Below are positions 1 through 14,017 of a stretch of 15,720 nucleotides of DNA, piece after piece (the first letter of the stretch is position 1; every line of letters begins with the position of its first letter). Made by a program: the position numbers and the translations under genes. The stretch is from Ettlia oleoabundans (Eukaryota; Chlorophyta; Chlorophyceae; Chlamydomonadales): the NCBI GenBank assembly GCA_019693395.1, contig JAAMXP010002930.1, positions 1-15,720 on the forward strand, read 5' to 3'. The notes under the pieces are model-generated. The model was not told the origin of the DNA, did not search any database, and was given only the letters and a program-made list of their open reading frames with translations.

Positions 1-21
1 CCCCCCCCCCCCCCCCCCCCC
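1..21. repeat. Poly-C homopolymer at the window edge
   Basis: Twenty-one consecutive C bases open the window. In the reading frame of the first exon they would encode seven prolines followed by a Gly-rich stretch. A run this long at the very edge could be a real Pro tract, or a sequencing or assembly artefact beside a gap. The exon frame is unaffected because 21 is a multiple of three. Confidence 0.9.
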
Positions 22-1563
22 GATGCTGTAGGTGGTGCAGGCGGTGGGGGTGAGGGCGAGGGCCTTCAGTCGCTGCTTGCCTCTCTGCTGAGGCTCATGC
101 AGCGCTCGCCCCGCCTGGCCGTGGCGTTGGCACAGGTGGGTGGCCTGGGGGGTGGTATTCTGCTTTGTGTGTGGCTGGTTTTGATGGGTGATGGTGCTAA
201 GTGTGTGGTTGTGCGGTGCGGTGTCCAAGATGGTGTGGTGGTGAGGGGCCGGTGCGGTGCACACAGTGATGTGGTAGGACTGGTTGCATGCGTGCATGTT
301 GTTTGTATAGTGCATTGTGCTGCACCACCCCGGCTGCGACGCGCTGCAGTGTTCTCGAACAAATGTGGGTACTACCTTGATAAGAATGAGTGTGAACTGA
401 GGTAACACAGTGGATAATCAAGCTAGGTAAACTTGTTTCGTAGATAACAGCTGTGTTCAACGTGTACTCCAAATGCAGGGCGGCCTTACCCCACGCATCG
501 TCGAGCTGCTCAAGCGTCCCGCCTCCGGTACAGCTGGCAGTACTGCCGGCGGTACCATGGGGGGCGCTGTGAGCGCCACGTTGGCGCTGAGCCTGCTGGG
601 CATGCTGCGCGCCATGTACCAGCACCACCCCAGACCCAAGGTGGGTGCTGGTTGCAGGAGGGTGGGTGCGCCAGCTGGGTGCTGGGTGTAAAGGCAGGTG
701 CATGAAGCGGATGCTGGAATATTCCTCGTGGGTGCCAGAATTGAGTGCTGGGTTGCAGCGAGCAAAAGCATGTACTGGGTGCTGGGTTTTGGCAGGCAAG
801 TGCACAAGTGCGTGCTGGGTTTAAGGGGGCAAATGCGGGACATGGTGTAATCTTCAGGAGCGTGGTCACTCGGGTGGGTGCGGAGTCTTGCAAGGCGGCT
901 TGGGTGGGCTATGTGCCTGTTTGTGGTGTTGCCTGGCACGCTTACTTATGTGCACCTCTGTCCCGCTGCCCTTTTGCTGCAGGAGTTCATTCTAAAGTCT
1001 CGGGTGCAGCCGGTGCTGATGGCGCTGGCACACGGGCAGTCGGCAGTGAATCAGGTGGGTAGGTGGGTGCGTATGTGGTTGTTTCGGTTGGTGGTTGGAC
1101 GCTTCGTATGGGTGTAAAACACCAATCGGCACACGAACAGCGGGTGACGGTGGGGTGCATGGGTGCATCCTGCCTACTGCTGGTGGCTGGGTGATATGGC
1201 GGTAAGCGGCGGCTGCCATGACACCTCAGCGGCTGGGTTGATGGCTGTGTTCTGCCGCCGCCATAGTGCCTCCTGCACTGCCCTTAAACTCAACTAGTCC
1301 GCTTTCCAACTGTGCTGTTCGCAATAGATACCCACCTATCAGCTGTAGTGCACCTGGGTGTACGCTCTGCATGCGTAACTAGCTGCTGTGCTGCACCCCC
1401 AGTACTGCAGTTCCTGGCTTACCTTACCTGTTGTACTGCGATTCTGTACTGCTCCGCTTACCTGAGTTCAAGCTGTACCGCACGTCTGTACCGCCCGCAG
1501 GTCCTTGTGCGCAAGCAGGCTCAAAACCTGTTGGACGCATTCCAGATCAATGTGGTGTTCTGA
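1..1563 (+). CDS. MAP3K-epsilon (Cdc7/Cdc15-type) protein kinase, C-terminal part, 5' truncated by window
   Basis: Four exons are read: <1-135, 479-640, 983-1054 and 1501-1563, all joining in phase 0 with GTGGGT-type donors and CAG acceptors, giving 143 residues and a TGA stop. The end of exon 2 reads LRAMYQHHPRPK, exon 3 begins EFILKSRVQPVL, and the last exon reads VLVRKQAQNLLDAFQINVVF. This arrangement, a helical repeat segment, then YxHHPRPK, then an L-V-(R/K)-K-Q-A-x-x-L-L-x-A-x-x-I-N ending, matches the extreme C-terminus of plant MAP3K-epsilon kinases as I remember them. These are cytoplasmic Ser/Thr kinases related to yeast Cdc15 and fission-yeast Cdc7, linked to cell division and cell-plate events. 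The kinase domain would lie upstream of the window, and what is seen is the end of the ARM/HEAT-like region. Exon 1 stays open back to base 1, but its first 21 bases are poly-C (a Pro run) and may be artefact. Family assignment is from recalled similarity; the exon structure is seen directly. Confidence 0.8.
641..860 (+). repeat. Degenerate GTGCTGGGT-rich tandem repeat in MAP3K-epsilon intron 2
   Basis: The intron is built from imperfect copies of a TGGGTGCTGGGT-containing unit. Two stretches, about 674-715 and 776-818, align with each other: both begin CTGGGTGCTGGGT, then have a GGCAGG block, then end in (A/G)TGCTGG. The spacing is about 100 bases. The sense strand is strongly G+T rich throughout this intron and the one before it. 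Confidence 0.55.
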
Positions 1564-1688
1564 GCGTTTTGCTGCTGGGCAGCTAGCTGTCAGTACGTGA
1601 ACGGGCCAACCAAGGCATAGGCCTACGTTCAAGGCCTTTCTGCAGGGTTTTCCCAGCATTCCTATGGCTGTTTGCTCCAGCACGGTGA

Positions 1689-1693
1689 TGTAA
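1689..1693 (+). terminator. Candidate poly(A) signal TGTAA for the MAP3K-epsilon gene
   Basis: TGTAA, the usual poly(A) signal of green algae, occurs 126 bases after the TGA stop. A second TGTAA at 1907-1911 is an alternative that would give a longer 3' UTR. The sequence alone cannot decide between them. Confidence 0.4.
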
Positions 1694-1911
1694 AAGTCAG
1701 CATAGTCAGCATGGCGGCGGCAAGCAGCAGCGGGCCGCCGTGCCTGGTCCTTTCAGTGCGTCAACGAAAAACCATGGTTTCTTGAACCCTTACATGTTTA
1801 GTTGTGCAGGCAGGCGTTTGCGCCATGCGCAGCCGGTTACTTCATAGTAGATGCAAACACAGCGGCAAACCTAGGAACCTAGGAACGAATCTGCGCCTTG
1901 CGATTGTGTAA

Positions 1912-2659
1912 ATCCCCTGGAGCAGATTTGGTTCTGCAGGCTAGCCAAGTGCAGCTGGGAAGCCAACTGCCCTCAGCATCAGTACTCTTCCTCTCCACCA
2001 GTCCGTTTATAAAGCCCTCTGCAAAAGCCCTCTTGCAACATGCCCGGTCGCTGCCAAAAAAATGGAAATGGAAATGATACGCCCTGGGCGTGGGTTGAGG
2101 AATGCCTGGTTCTCAGCCAAACTGCTGGCGGGATTGGCAGCGCTCCCCATACTGGCCAGTTTAGTTTCCAGCGTTCAATAAAAAAAACTGAAACTGAGGG
2201 AAGTTACAGAGTCTGCGCCAGGAAACCCGCTGGCGGGGAGGTACAATCAGACAGGAATGAATAAATGCACCAACCACTGCGTTCAGGATCCGACCCTTGG
2301 GTCCCCTTGGAAGCTGGATACCAAGGTACCGTTAATCATTTAGCCAATCCCAACTCAAAAGAGTGGTACAACTTAAATCGAGTCACGTCCACGACTCGAA
2401 TCCCGGTCTCCTGGCAGACACCTCGCAAAGGTTTCCCCTTCACTATCCGGTGGTGTCCCAGAACGGGGCCGCTGCCACCTACCCTGACTGCTGCCAGCCT
2501 TGCTGAGCCAGGCGCGCCGGCGTCATGGCCTGCAACAGTTGAAACCGCTTTCAAACGTCAACAAGCTTGCTCGGGTGGACGTTTTTGTCATTCTTCCATC
2601 GCCGCGTACTACCTATGCAGTGCAGTACGAAGGCATACGCAGGTGTGGTGGAGGAGGGC
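1912..2659. other. Non-coding spacer without a recognisable gene
   Basis: No exon chain with good splice sites or protein similarity was found on either strand. A TATAAAG lies at 2008-2014, and two A-rich runs lie near 2055 and 2180. Several short hairpins occur: GACCC-TT-GGGTC near 2292, and a 7-bp stem TCGAGTC (2378-2384) / GACTCGA (2393-2399) around an 8-base loop. The stretch 2343-2420 faintly recalls a tRNA (GACTCGAATCC resembles a B-box) but does not fold as one. It could be debris of an old element. Confidence 0.5.
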
Positions 2660-2763
2660 AGGCTGCTGCCCGAAGCGCCACCCTTCTGCCCAGCGGCCTG
2701 TGGCACACGACAAAGATTAGGACGCCCCAGCCGAAGAGGAGCAGCCTGCATGCTGCACTGCAT
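2551..2763 (-). pseudogene. Truncated 5' paralogue of the small gene at 10068
   Basis: Read on the minus strand from the ATG at 2763, the frame begins MQCSMQAAPLRLGRP, identical over 15 residues to the protein beginning at 10068, and then diverges (NLCRVPQAAGQ against ALGRVTRAAGQ). The frame stops at 2551. No counterpart of the later exons of the 10068 gene (VAKQAATLWGVG..., the basic C-terminus) was found on this strand further down. A GTAGTA near 2617 could serve as a donor, but no plausible partner exon follows. It is most simply a dead 5' fragment left by duplication; a live gene with diverged downstream exons is possible but unsupported. Confidence 0.4.
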
Positions 2764-3145
2764 GGTTTACAGCAGGCAGACGAAGGACCGTGCTCGCCTG
2801 TGGCAGAGGCGGGAAGGCACAAAGTACGAAGGGTGGAAGGGGCGGCGCAGCCAGCACCGCCGCCGCAGAGCTCTGATCGCAGGGTGCTGTCAAGCGTCCA
2901 TATCGGATAAGATTCAACCACCATAACAAACAGCTGGCTGCAAAAGTAAATGTTCACTCATAGCAGCCTGCAATGGCGCATCTGGATCTCCAATCCCGCA
3001 TATGCAGCGTAACCTACTGGGGGGTCTGCCGCCGCCGTATGGGCTTTCTCAGCGGGCCCATCCATCTCCCTGGTCTTAGCTCATGCTCACACGCGAATGT
3101 GTCTTTTCAAATGCCAAGTTGAAGTCGCAGACAGCTTTGATAGAG
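2660..3145 (-). repeat. Inverted duplication, copy A (pairs with 9680-10140)
   Basis: The reverse complement of this segment aligns with 9680-10140 on the plus strand. The best block covers the first 13-14 codons read on the minus strand from 2763. The first 33 bases from that ATG (2763 down to 2731) are identical to those from the ATG at 10068, and 40 of the first 41 bases agree. Weaker but clear similarity continues upstream of the ATG: TGGTGGTT, ATATGGA, GCTTGAC, a CTGCGGCGGCG block and a CCTTTCCACCC-like block. It goes on through a GCATATGCAGCG/GCGTATGCAGCG block near 3000 to a CTCC(C/T)TGGTCTT/CTCCCCGGTCTT block near 3070. Outer borders are approximate. It looks like a duplicated promoter plus start of exon 1, not a classical transposon, since no terminal repeats or own ORF are visible. 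Confidence 0.7.
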
Positions 3146-4239
3146 TAAGGGTATACTGCTCTTACTTTGAGAACTGGCTCTCTCTTACAAAACATGTGTC
3201 GGACGTGTCGCTACAAGAGGAACAGGTCTACTATGCCCCTACAAGACCAGCATACAGCATGCACCCACTCTTACAATCAATTGCACAGAGCTAAATGGCT
3301 CTGGTGTTGCCAGCTGGCGTGCAGTGTGGCTGCCTGCATCAACCAGGTGGCGGCAGCTCAATTGTCACCAACTCTCCCATCAGTCAATGGGAAACCGCTG
3401 CACTCCCACCGCGGCCTCGGACCAGCGCCAAACTCCTCCGGCTGTGCGTACAGTGGCAGAGCATCAGAGCCAAGGGGGTCAAAAGCCTACCCACTTCCAC
3501 TCCACGCCCTCTGACGAAGGGCAGAATCTTCAACTTCGTGGCCAGCGTTCCCAACGTGGAAAGCAGGCTGCTCAGGGCGGGTGCCGACAAGGAAGCAACC
3601 ACCACGCCGTGGTGCTGTCTTGGAAAGGCCTGCAGGGCTTAACTAAATCGTAGCAGCCTCACAGCAGAAGCAGTTGTTGGGGTGGTGATGGATAGCATAA
3701 AGAAAGGTGGCCTAGGTGCACCTCGGGAATGGCCGCTGCCGCTGGCGATGGACCGCTCATATCACCATGACACCGCGCACCCCGCCATGCAAACAACAAC
3801 ACTTGAATGCCTCGTTCGTACGATAAAGACCGGTCTCACCGTCAAAAGGCTTCCGCTGGGCGGAAGGAGCAAAGTTCGCATGGGGAGGCAGCTTCACCGC
3901 CTCTAGCACGCACGAAAGTTTGAGCGCGTTGCTTCATAACGAGGAATTGCAACAGATGCTATTGACCAATCACACAAGTCTGCGATGCGTTGTAATGTCT
4001 GAATGCGTACACCAGAAGAGCTAATATGCTGCAACTGCAGGCTGGCTGGCGCCAGGCACCCGTAGCCTTGCTGGTGCCACTGGCAGCAAGCGGCGGTGCA
4101 CGGCTGAACTGCGCATTCCCACCGACCCGCTGCGGAAACCGTCTTCCCCGATAGTTTTACTAACACAGCAACAGTTGAGCCTCACATGCTCCCCCGGGCT
4201 ACCCGCGATTGATCACGTCTAGGAAGTTCGCAACACCCA
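3146..4239. other. Non-coding spacer without a recognisable gene
   Basis: Open frames of about 60-115 codons occur on both strands (for example 3295-3642 plus and 3903-4166 minus). None shows a known motif, a good splice context or convincing protein-like composition, and they overlap one another. A perfect hairpin, CTTCCGC-TGG-GCGGAAG, lies at 3850-3866. Nothing else was recognised. Confidence 0.5.
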
Positions 4240-4305
4240 ATGAACCCCAATGCCGTGACGATGCTGCTTGCGAACCCCCCTGCGGGGGACGAAGACTATG
4301 CCCGG
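4240..4305 (+). other. Possible untranslated upstream exon or uORF of the CDKL gene
   Basis: An ATG at 4240 opens 22 codons (MNPNAVTMLLANPPAGDEDYAR) ending exactly at a GTGAGT donor at 4306. Joined to the CAG acceptor just before the kinase start, at 4542, the frame would not continue into the kinase. If the exon is real it is 5' leader with a short upstream ORF. It may equally be chance. Confidence 0.25.
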
Positions 4306-4543
4306 GTGAGTTCTTCAGGGTGAGAACTCACAGCAGTGGCCGACGTGGCATGCTCGCTGCGCCTTGGCCTGCTGCAAGGCCCATTCCGGACTGGTAGGTG
4401 TTTGTGAGCAACACATCATAATTTCAAGCAATTCAGCTTACATGAAACGCAGCGGAAGCCCAGGCGGGGCGTTACTCGCTCAGCCTTGAAAGGGAAGGGC
4501 GCCGCTCTGCCCTGTGACGAGCCCCCGCGCTGCAGACTGCAGT

Positions 4544-9526
<4,983 letters not shown>

Positions 9527-9666
9527 CACCCACTCGGCTAGCTGCGATAGGCAACAGCGGTGAATAGCATGGAGAGATCGACTGGTGCAACTTGCTGCAC
9601 TTGTTATGTTATGCGGACACTTTTTTATTTGTACTGCTCGACCCTTAAACGTGGCTTTTTATTACC

Positions 9667-9672
9667 AATAAA
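9667..9672 (+). terminator. Candidate poly(A) signal AATAAA of the CDKL gene
   Basis: AATAAA lies about 140 bases after the TAG stop, in an AT-rich stretch with TTTTTTATTT and TTTTTATT upstream. No TGTAA is seen nearby, so this plant-like hexamer is the best candidate. The inverted duplication begins just downstream, at about 9680. Confidence 0.4.
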
Positions 9673-9679
9673 CAAGCTG

Positions 9680-10140
9680 GCTGTTACTGCAATTTGGCAA
9701 TCAGAGACACAAAAGCGCATGACTATGAGCTGAAGACCGGGGAGGTTGGTAGGGCCAGCTAGGAACGCCCATATGGCGACGGTGGCAGATCCCAAAACAG
9801 GGTACGCTGCATACGCAGGAATGGAAAGCCAGATCCGCCACTGCAGGCTGCAGGCTGCTGTGATTTAGTTCAACTGCCAGTCAGTTCGCCAGTTAGGATT
9901 TGTGGTGGTTCAGCTGATCTGATATGGATTCTGCTTGACCGCGCTAGGTAATATGAGCGCTGCGGCGGCGTTGCTGACCGCGCCACCCTTTCCACCCGCT
10001 GCCTTTCTCGCACCCTCGCCTCTTTGAGAGAAGAATACCCTCTGTTATCTTTCTGCCGCTGTGAGCCATGCAGTGCAGCATGCAGGCTGCTCCTCTTCGG
10101 TTGGGGCGGCCGGCTCTTGGCCGGGTGACACGGGCAGCAG
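9680..10140 (+). repeat. Inverted duplication, copy B (pairs with 2660-3145)
   Basis: This is the intact-gene copy of the repeat described at 2660-3145, in opposite orientation and about 7 kb away. It runs from just after the CDKL 3' end, through the promoter region of the gene at 10068, into its first codons. Conservation is strongest around the ATG, moderate in the 320 bases upstream and weaker beyond. The gradient fits either selection on the first codons and promoter blocks, or partial gene conversion. Confidence 0.7.
9750..10067 (+). promoter_or_regulatory. Putative promoter and 5' leader of the gene at 10068
   Basis: The stretch lies directly upstream of the ATG at 10068. It retains several blocks shared with the inverted copy at 2764-3060: TGGTGGTT, a TGATATGGA-like block, GCTTGAC, CGCTGCGGCGGCG, and CCACCCTTTCCACCC. 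No TATA box was recognised. Assignment as promoter rests on position and on block conservation between the two copies. Confidence 0.4.
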
Positions 10141-11165
10141 GGCAGCAGGCCTGCTGGCGCCTGAGGCAGCAGTTTGCCATCATGCCCGCCAACCTGGCCT
10201 CGGCTCCGAGGCAGCAGGCAGCAGTCCTTTGCCAAGCGGGGCAAAGGGAGGTAAGCAAACTCGTGCCTGCTGCCCTGGATGCCTGCGTTTAATGGACAAA
10301 CGGATGAGGTGACTGGAGGTTGACTGCAGCTTTGCTCAGGACAGCCTCGCCGTCCATCTGCCAGCCAGCGGCAGGGGCGGGGAAGGTCAATCAACTGGCA
10401 CAGAAACCTCTTGCTGTTTATGTGAGCAATGAACCCATAATGGGTGTCAGCTAGCTGCGCATGGACCTCAGAGCTGCACTGGCTGAAATCCTGCCGTTAG
10501 TTGGACCAGCAGACCGCTGCCCTGCCTTGCAGGCCCAAAATTTGGAAAGGGACAAGGACTATGTGATGAGCAGAACTGAATACTAGGTGGCGAAGCAAGC
10601 GGCAACCCTGTGGGGCGTTGGTGCTGCCTTGCTTGTACTGACCAGTCCCCCAGATGCAAGCTTTGTCGGCCAAGTCATCGCAACCTGCGCCCAGCTGATT
10701 GGCTTCTCGGCAGACCAAGCAGCAGCGGCAGCCGCTGCAGTCGTCAGCTGGCTGGTAACAGGTTGCGCGGACCCAGCAAAGCCGGGGAACACGATCTGGT
10801 GGTACACGGTGTTCTTCTCCCTGGCAGGAAGGGTGGGCTGCCAACGGGAAAATGCTTCTTTGCTGTATTCAGGTCATAGCCATAGCGCTACAGTGCTGTT
10901 TTTGAACATCAATTTTCATTAAATCGGCCCGTCCAGATCTGCTTTTGAGCACTGCGCCGTAGCTTACAACTTGGTAATACTGAAGTGTTGCAATGCTGGC
11001 AACAACTGATGTCACTATCTACCCGCTGCATTCAGGAGCCCTGCGCAATTTGCTTGACAGCAAAAGTGATTTGGTTTCTGCAAGTGGTGGGCGGAGCACA
11101 AACATGAGGTCAACGCGCCGGCGCAGGAAATGGGACGAAGGAAGCGCCGCAAAAAGAAACGGTAA
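10068..11165 (+). CDS. Unrecognised small, probably organelle-targeted membrane protein with basic C-terminus
   Basis: The model has three exons, 10068-10250 (GGGAG|GTAAGC donor), 10587-10832 (AAGG|GTGGGC) and 11085-11165, all joining in phase 0, giving 169 residues and a TAA stop. The first 61 residues start MQCSMQAAPLRLGRPALGRV and hold many R, Q and A with almost no acidic residues, as in chloroplast or mitochondrial transit peptides. The second exon has hydrophobic stretches (LWGVGAALLVL..., AAAAAAAVVSWLV, IWWYTVFFSLAG). The last exon reads WWAEHKHEVNAPAQEMG and then ten R/K residues. A stronger acceptor, CCTTGCAG at 10532, keeps the same frame, adding 17 codons (AQNLERDKDYVMSRTEY), but then meets TAG at 10584-10586. 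The weaker acceptor ending in that very TAG avoids it. The family is not recognised. The 11085 acceptor (TTTCTGCAAG) is uncertain, and the gene could be a pseudogene. Confidence 0.42.
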
Positions 11166-12462
11166 GACCTGTCATGCACGCCATTTGCCCAAACCCAGCT
11201 GCGGACTACTACCGGTCAGCTTCATTGGTACCAATGTTGCTGACAGTTTGTGCGGGTGAGGTGCCTTGAGTCCACTGACTCAAAGATATTGAGTCGTTGT
11301 ATTGGTCATTTGATGCAACTGCGCAGCAAATTGGCAGCAGGCGGTCATGCTCGCAGTGTTCCTAGACAAAAATGCGCTGCCGTGCCCTGTTTTCCCGTAG
11401 GCCCCGCGCCCAGTAGGCCCCGTGCCCCTGCACGTCGTATATGAAGCATGCCTATGGCCACCGTATAATTTAGTTGCTGTCTTTGGGCAGCGAGCATGGA
11501 GAGAGAGCAAATAGCCAATTGGCTCCTGGTTCTACTGCTACGCCGCCATCTGTCGGGGAGATTGCATTGCACTGTCGGGGAGATTTGGGGCTGCCCTTAT
11601 GTAAGACGATGAGGCAGCCATGCGGTGCTACAGTTCGCCTGCGGCTGGGGTCAGGATAAAAGAGATAGGTGGCTGCTACTGCCTGTTTGTTCCTGGCAAG
11701 CACAAGCGCAACCTCACAACAATGCTAGATGTGCTTGCCAAGTGATGCGCTTTTTGTGTAGATATGAGCTCGTGGCTTCCACCGACAGGTCTGACACATG
11801 TTGTATAAGCAAAGTAGAGAATGATGTTATATAATATCTAACAGGCACCATGAGATGAATCGACTACCCCATCCCTCCAGTTCGCTAAAGTCAAGCAGCT
11901 GCAAAGCCACAAGCGGTTGGCTGACAGCACCAATACTGGAATGGCAGCTAGCCCAATTACTGGTGAAGTACGGTGCGTCTGATTACAGAGAAGGGACATC
12001 AAGCATTAACCTAAGTGTGCCAGCAACTCACGCATGGCTAACAGGCCCATGGGTCAACTGCAGTCCAAGCCACTTCACCTGCCAGTTCCGCCAAAGTGTA
12101 GCGCTGCCGCTGCATGTACTGAGCTGGATGACTGTGCTACTCAGCTGGCAAACTTGCCCAGGCCGGCCTCCACCAGCTTGCGCCTGCAACGGTAAGGAGA
12201 GCACAACAAGCTATTGATAGTGCAAGTTGGGTAACGTGACCGAGTCAAACGAACAAGAACCTGGCCTGCCCCAGCCTGCGATTGCAGCGGGCCAAGATTG
12301 CAGCAAGCCAAGATACAAAGCAGGCAGCATATCCAAGCAACAAAGCGAAGTAATGCAGCAACATACAATCTCTGGCTTGAAACTTGCTCGAATATGCATC
12401 GCGCTTCCGAATTGATTCATGACACAATAATCAAACTGCTAACCATAGCATAGAAGGATCAG
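11166..12462. other. Intergenic stretch without a recognisable gene
   Basis: The stretch lies between the plus-strand gene ending at 11165 and the minus-strand L29 gene ending at 12463, so it is a tail-to-tail spacer. A 120-codon open frame at 11855-12217 has an isolated ankyrin-like phrase (AQLLVKYGAS) but no repeats, splice context or recognised domain, and is probably chance. TGTAA at 11600-11604 is a possible poly(A) signal for the upstream gene. On the minus strand, TGTAA at 11987-11983 is a distant candidate for L29. Confidence 0.5.
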
Positions 12463-13609
12463 TCATAAATCAAACACGCACCGCTCCATAGACTTAGATG
12501 CGCGGCGGTTGATGCCCTGCTCAATCTCCCGCTCACGCTTGATCGTCAACATCTGCGCAATCTTGCGCTTGAGGGCCCTGTAGTCACTGGGCTTCCACTC
12601 CTGCAGTGCGAGATGCAAGGGGGATGGAGGGCGCTACATGATGAGTAAAGTGCCAGCGACAACAGACGTTTTTGAGGCTCGAAAAGCACAGGGGCCTTGC
12701 ACAACGCAGCTGGAACAGGTTAGGCCGCACAGCATAGAGTGGATTGGTAAGAGGCAGCAAGATAGCAGGCATGCATGCGTGACCTAGTGCTCAGAACTTC
12801 TTAGAGGGTTGGTTACCCCACACAGCCGGCGAACCTGCTTAGGGACCAGAGTTTTTTCCTCCCAGCACAAGGCAGCTTTCAGCACATGACACCAATGGCA
12901 GCAAAGTGCAAGTAACCGACGATGAACCCATAAACAGCAGGGTGTAACATCAGCAGGGCTGGTAGGCTTATCGCTGTTGGGATGCACGAAAGCGTGTTGG
13001 GGTGGGTGTTGAGCCGTGGGAGTGGCAGCATAGTTGCGAGAGGGGTGCGAAGGCAATGCCGGTGTGGCGGGCGGGGTGCCCACCTCGCGCTTTGCAAACT
13101 TGATGCGCATGGAGAACATATCGCGCTTGGCTTCCTGCACCGCTGCATCAATCTCCTCATTGCTCATGCCGCTGCAGATTGCAAGAAAAGGGGGCGAAGG
13201 AGGAAATCAGCGGGGCCAGGCTCTCGCGGGGCGGCAGCGACGGCGAAGACAGGCCATCGACAGAAGTGAGCATTCTTCGGCACCCGCAGGCTGCAAGCTG
13301 CCGGCTGCGACTGAGCTAAGACAAAGGCTTTAGTAACCGTGTCCGGGCCTGCCACTGGTGGATGCAGCGCAAGAGCAGGGTGGAACACCATAGCGAGCGA
13401 GTCAGGCGCATTGCTTCGCCTTATGGTCCCACAAGATCTCACCGGAACTCAGCTGCCTTCGTGGGCTTGGCCATAGCCACCGCCTGCATGGGCCGCACCG
13501 CTGGCCGTGCCGGTAGGCGCACTGCCGCTGCTGCAAAAGGCTGCCGAGCCACGAAGGCTTTGCTGCTGAGCGCCGCAGCGCTGCTGCTGACGGCAAGAAG
13601 TGCTGCCAT
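12463..13609 (-). CDS. PRPL29: Plastid large-subunit ribosomal protein uL29 (nuclear-encoded)
   Basis: On the minus strand, three exons are read: 13609-13443, 13171-13084 and 12600-12463, giving 130 residues and a TGA stop. Junctions are FCG|GTGAGA to CTGCAG|C (completing Arg56) and CGCGAG|GTGGGC to CTGCAG|GAG. Residues 1 to about 45 are Ala-, Ser- and Arg-rich with almost no acidic residues (MAALLAVSSSAAALSSKAFV...), a chloroplast transit peptide. The mature part has the L29 pattern: AAEFRGMSNEEIDAAV (the ELR-x-x-S-x-EE motif), then EAKRDMFSMRIKFAKRE, then DYRALKRKIAQMLTIKREREIEQGINRR. The TIKREREIEQGIN region is typical of plastid L29, whose C-terminus extends beyond the bacterial one. L29 sits near the polypeptide exit tunnel of the 50S subunit. 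An in-frame ATG further upstream (13693) is less likely, since MAALL gives the proper transit peptide. Adjacent, divergent transcription of another plastid-targeted gene starts at 14018. Confidence 0.9.
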
Positions 13610-14017
13610 TTGTGTTGCTGCTAGTAGACGCGCTGTGCGGCTCGTTCGATCGCGAATTAGTATGCAATGTGCCGTGAACTTGAGCAGAAGCACGCAATGC
13701 GTGTTCGCCAGTGGCTGCCAAGAGGCGACGGGCCGGATAGAAAGGTTTTAAGAAAGGTGCCAACTTTCTGCCATCATGGCGGCAATGGGAGCCTCTGACG
13801 GATTCCTCGCTGCTCTTATCGGTAGCCCACACTTCTAGCAGCAGGCCGCAGCCCCATCGGCGCTGCATGAGCCGAGCCTGACCGCCGTGCACTGCTTTGG
13901 GAAGCTACAGATCTTGTTGATGCCCTACATTTCGTCAGCAAGTAACGACGACTCATAGTAACCCTCACGCATATGCTCAGTGCTGCCGAGGGCCTTAAGA
14001 AGTAGCTGTGTGGAAGT
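13610..14017. promoter_or_regulatory. Head-to-head intergenic region, possible bidirectional promoter
   Basis: 408 bases separate the start codon of uL29 (minus) from that of the plastid-targeted protein gene (plus). No gene is seen within it; a longer minus-strand frame at 13449-13892 is a shadow of the L29 transit-peptide exon. No clear TATA box was found in either direction. Shared control of the two genes is inference from the arrangement only. Confidence 0.45.

Noticed and set aside
2343..2420. tRNA gene
   Set aside because: A T-loop-like CTCGAAT is present, but the T-stem does not pair, no D-arm forms and the acceptor ends match at only about four positions.
2660..3145. DNA transposon or LTR element
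   Set aside because: No terminal repeats, target-site duplication or transposase/RT motif was seen. The content is a promoter and gene start.
3295..3653. Protein-coding gene in overlapping plus-strand frames of 109-115 codons
   Set aside because: Three overlapping frames are open at once, none has a recognised motif or splice context, and composition does not favour one.
4240..4305. True first coding exon of the CDKL kinase
   Set aside because: It has a good GTGAGT donor, but no acceptor before 4659 joins it in frame. MEAYENLG from 4544 matches the family N-terminus directly.
10993..11259. Alternative reading of the last exon of the 10068 gene (MRSTRRRRKWDEG...)
   Set aside because: It is open, but does not join the preceding exon as simply. 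The WWAEHKHEV frame joins in phase 0 and ends at a natural TAA.
11855..12217. Ankyrin-repeat protein
   Set aside because: A single AQLLVKYGAS phrase recalls an ankyrin helix, but no second repeat or supporting exon was found.
13449..13892. Longer minus-strand ORF upstream of L29
   Set aside because: It overlaps the L29 transit-peptide exon in another frame and has no protein-like features.
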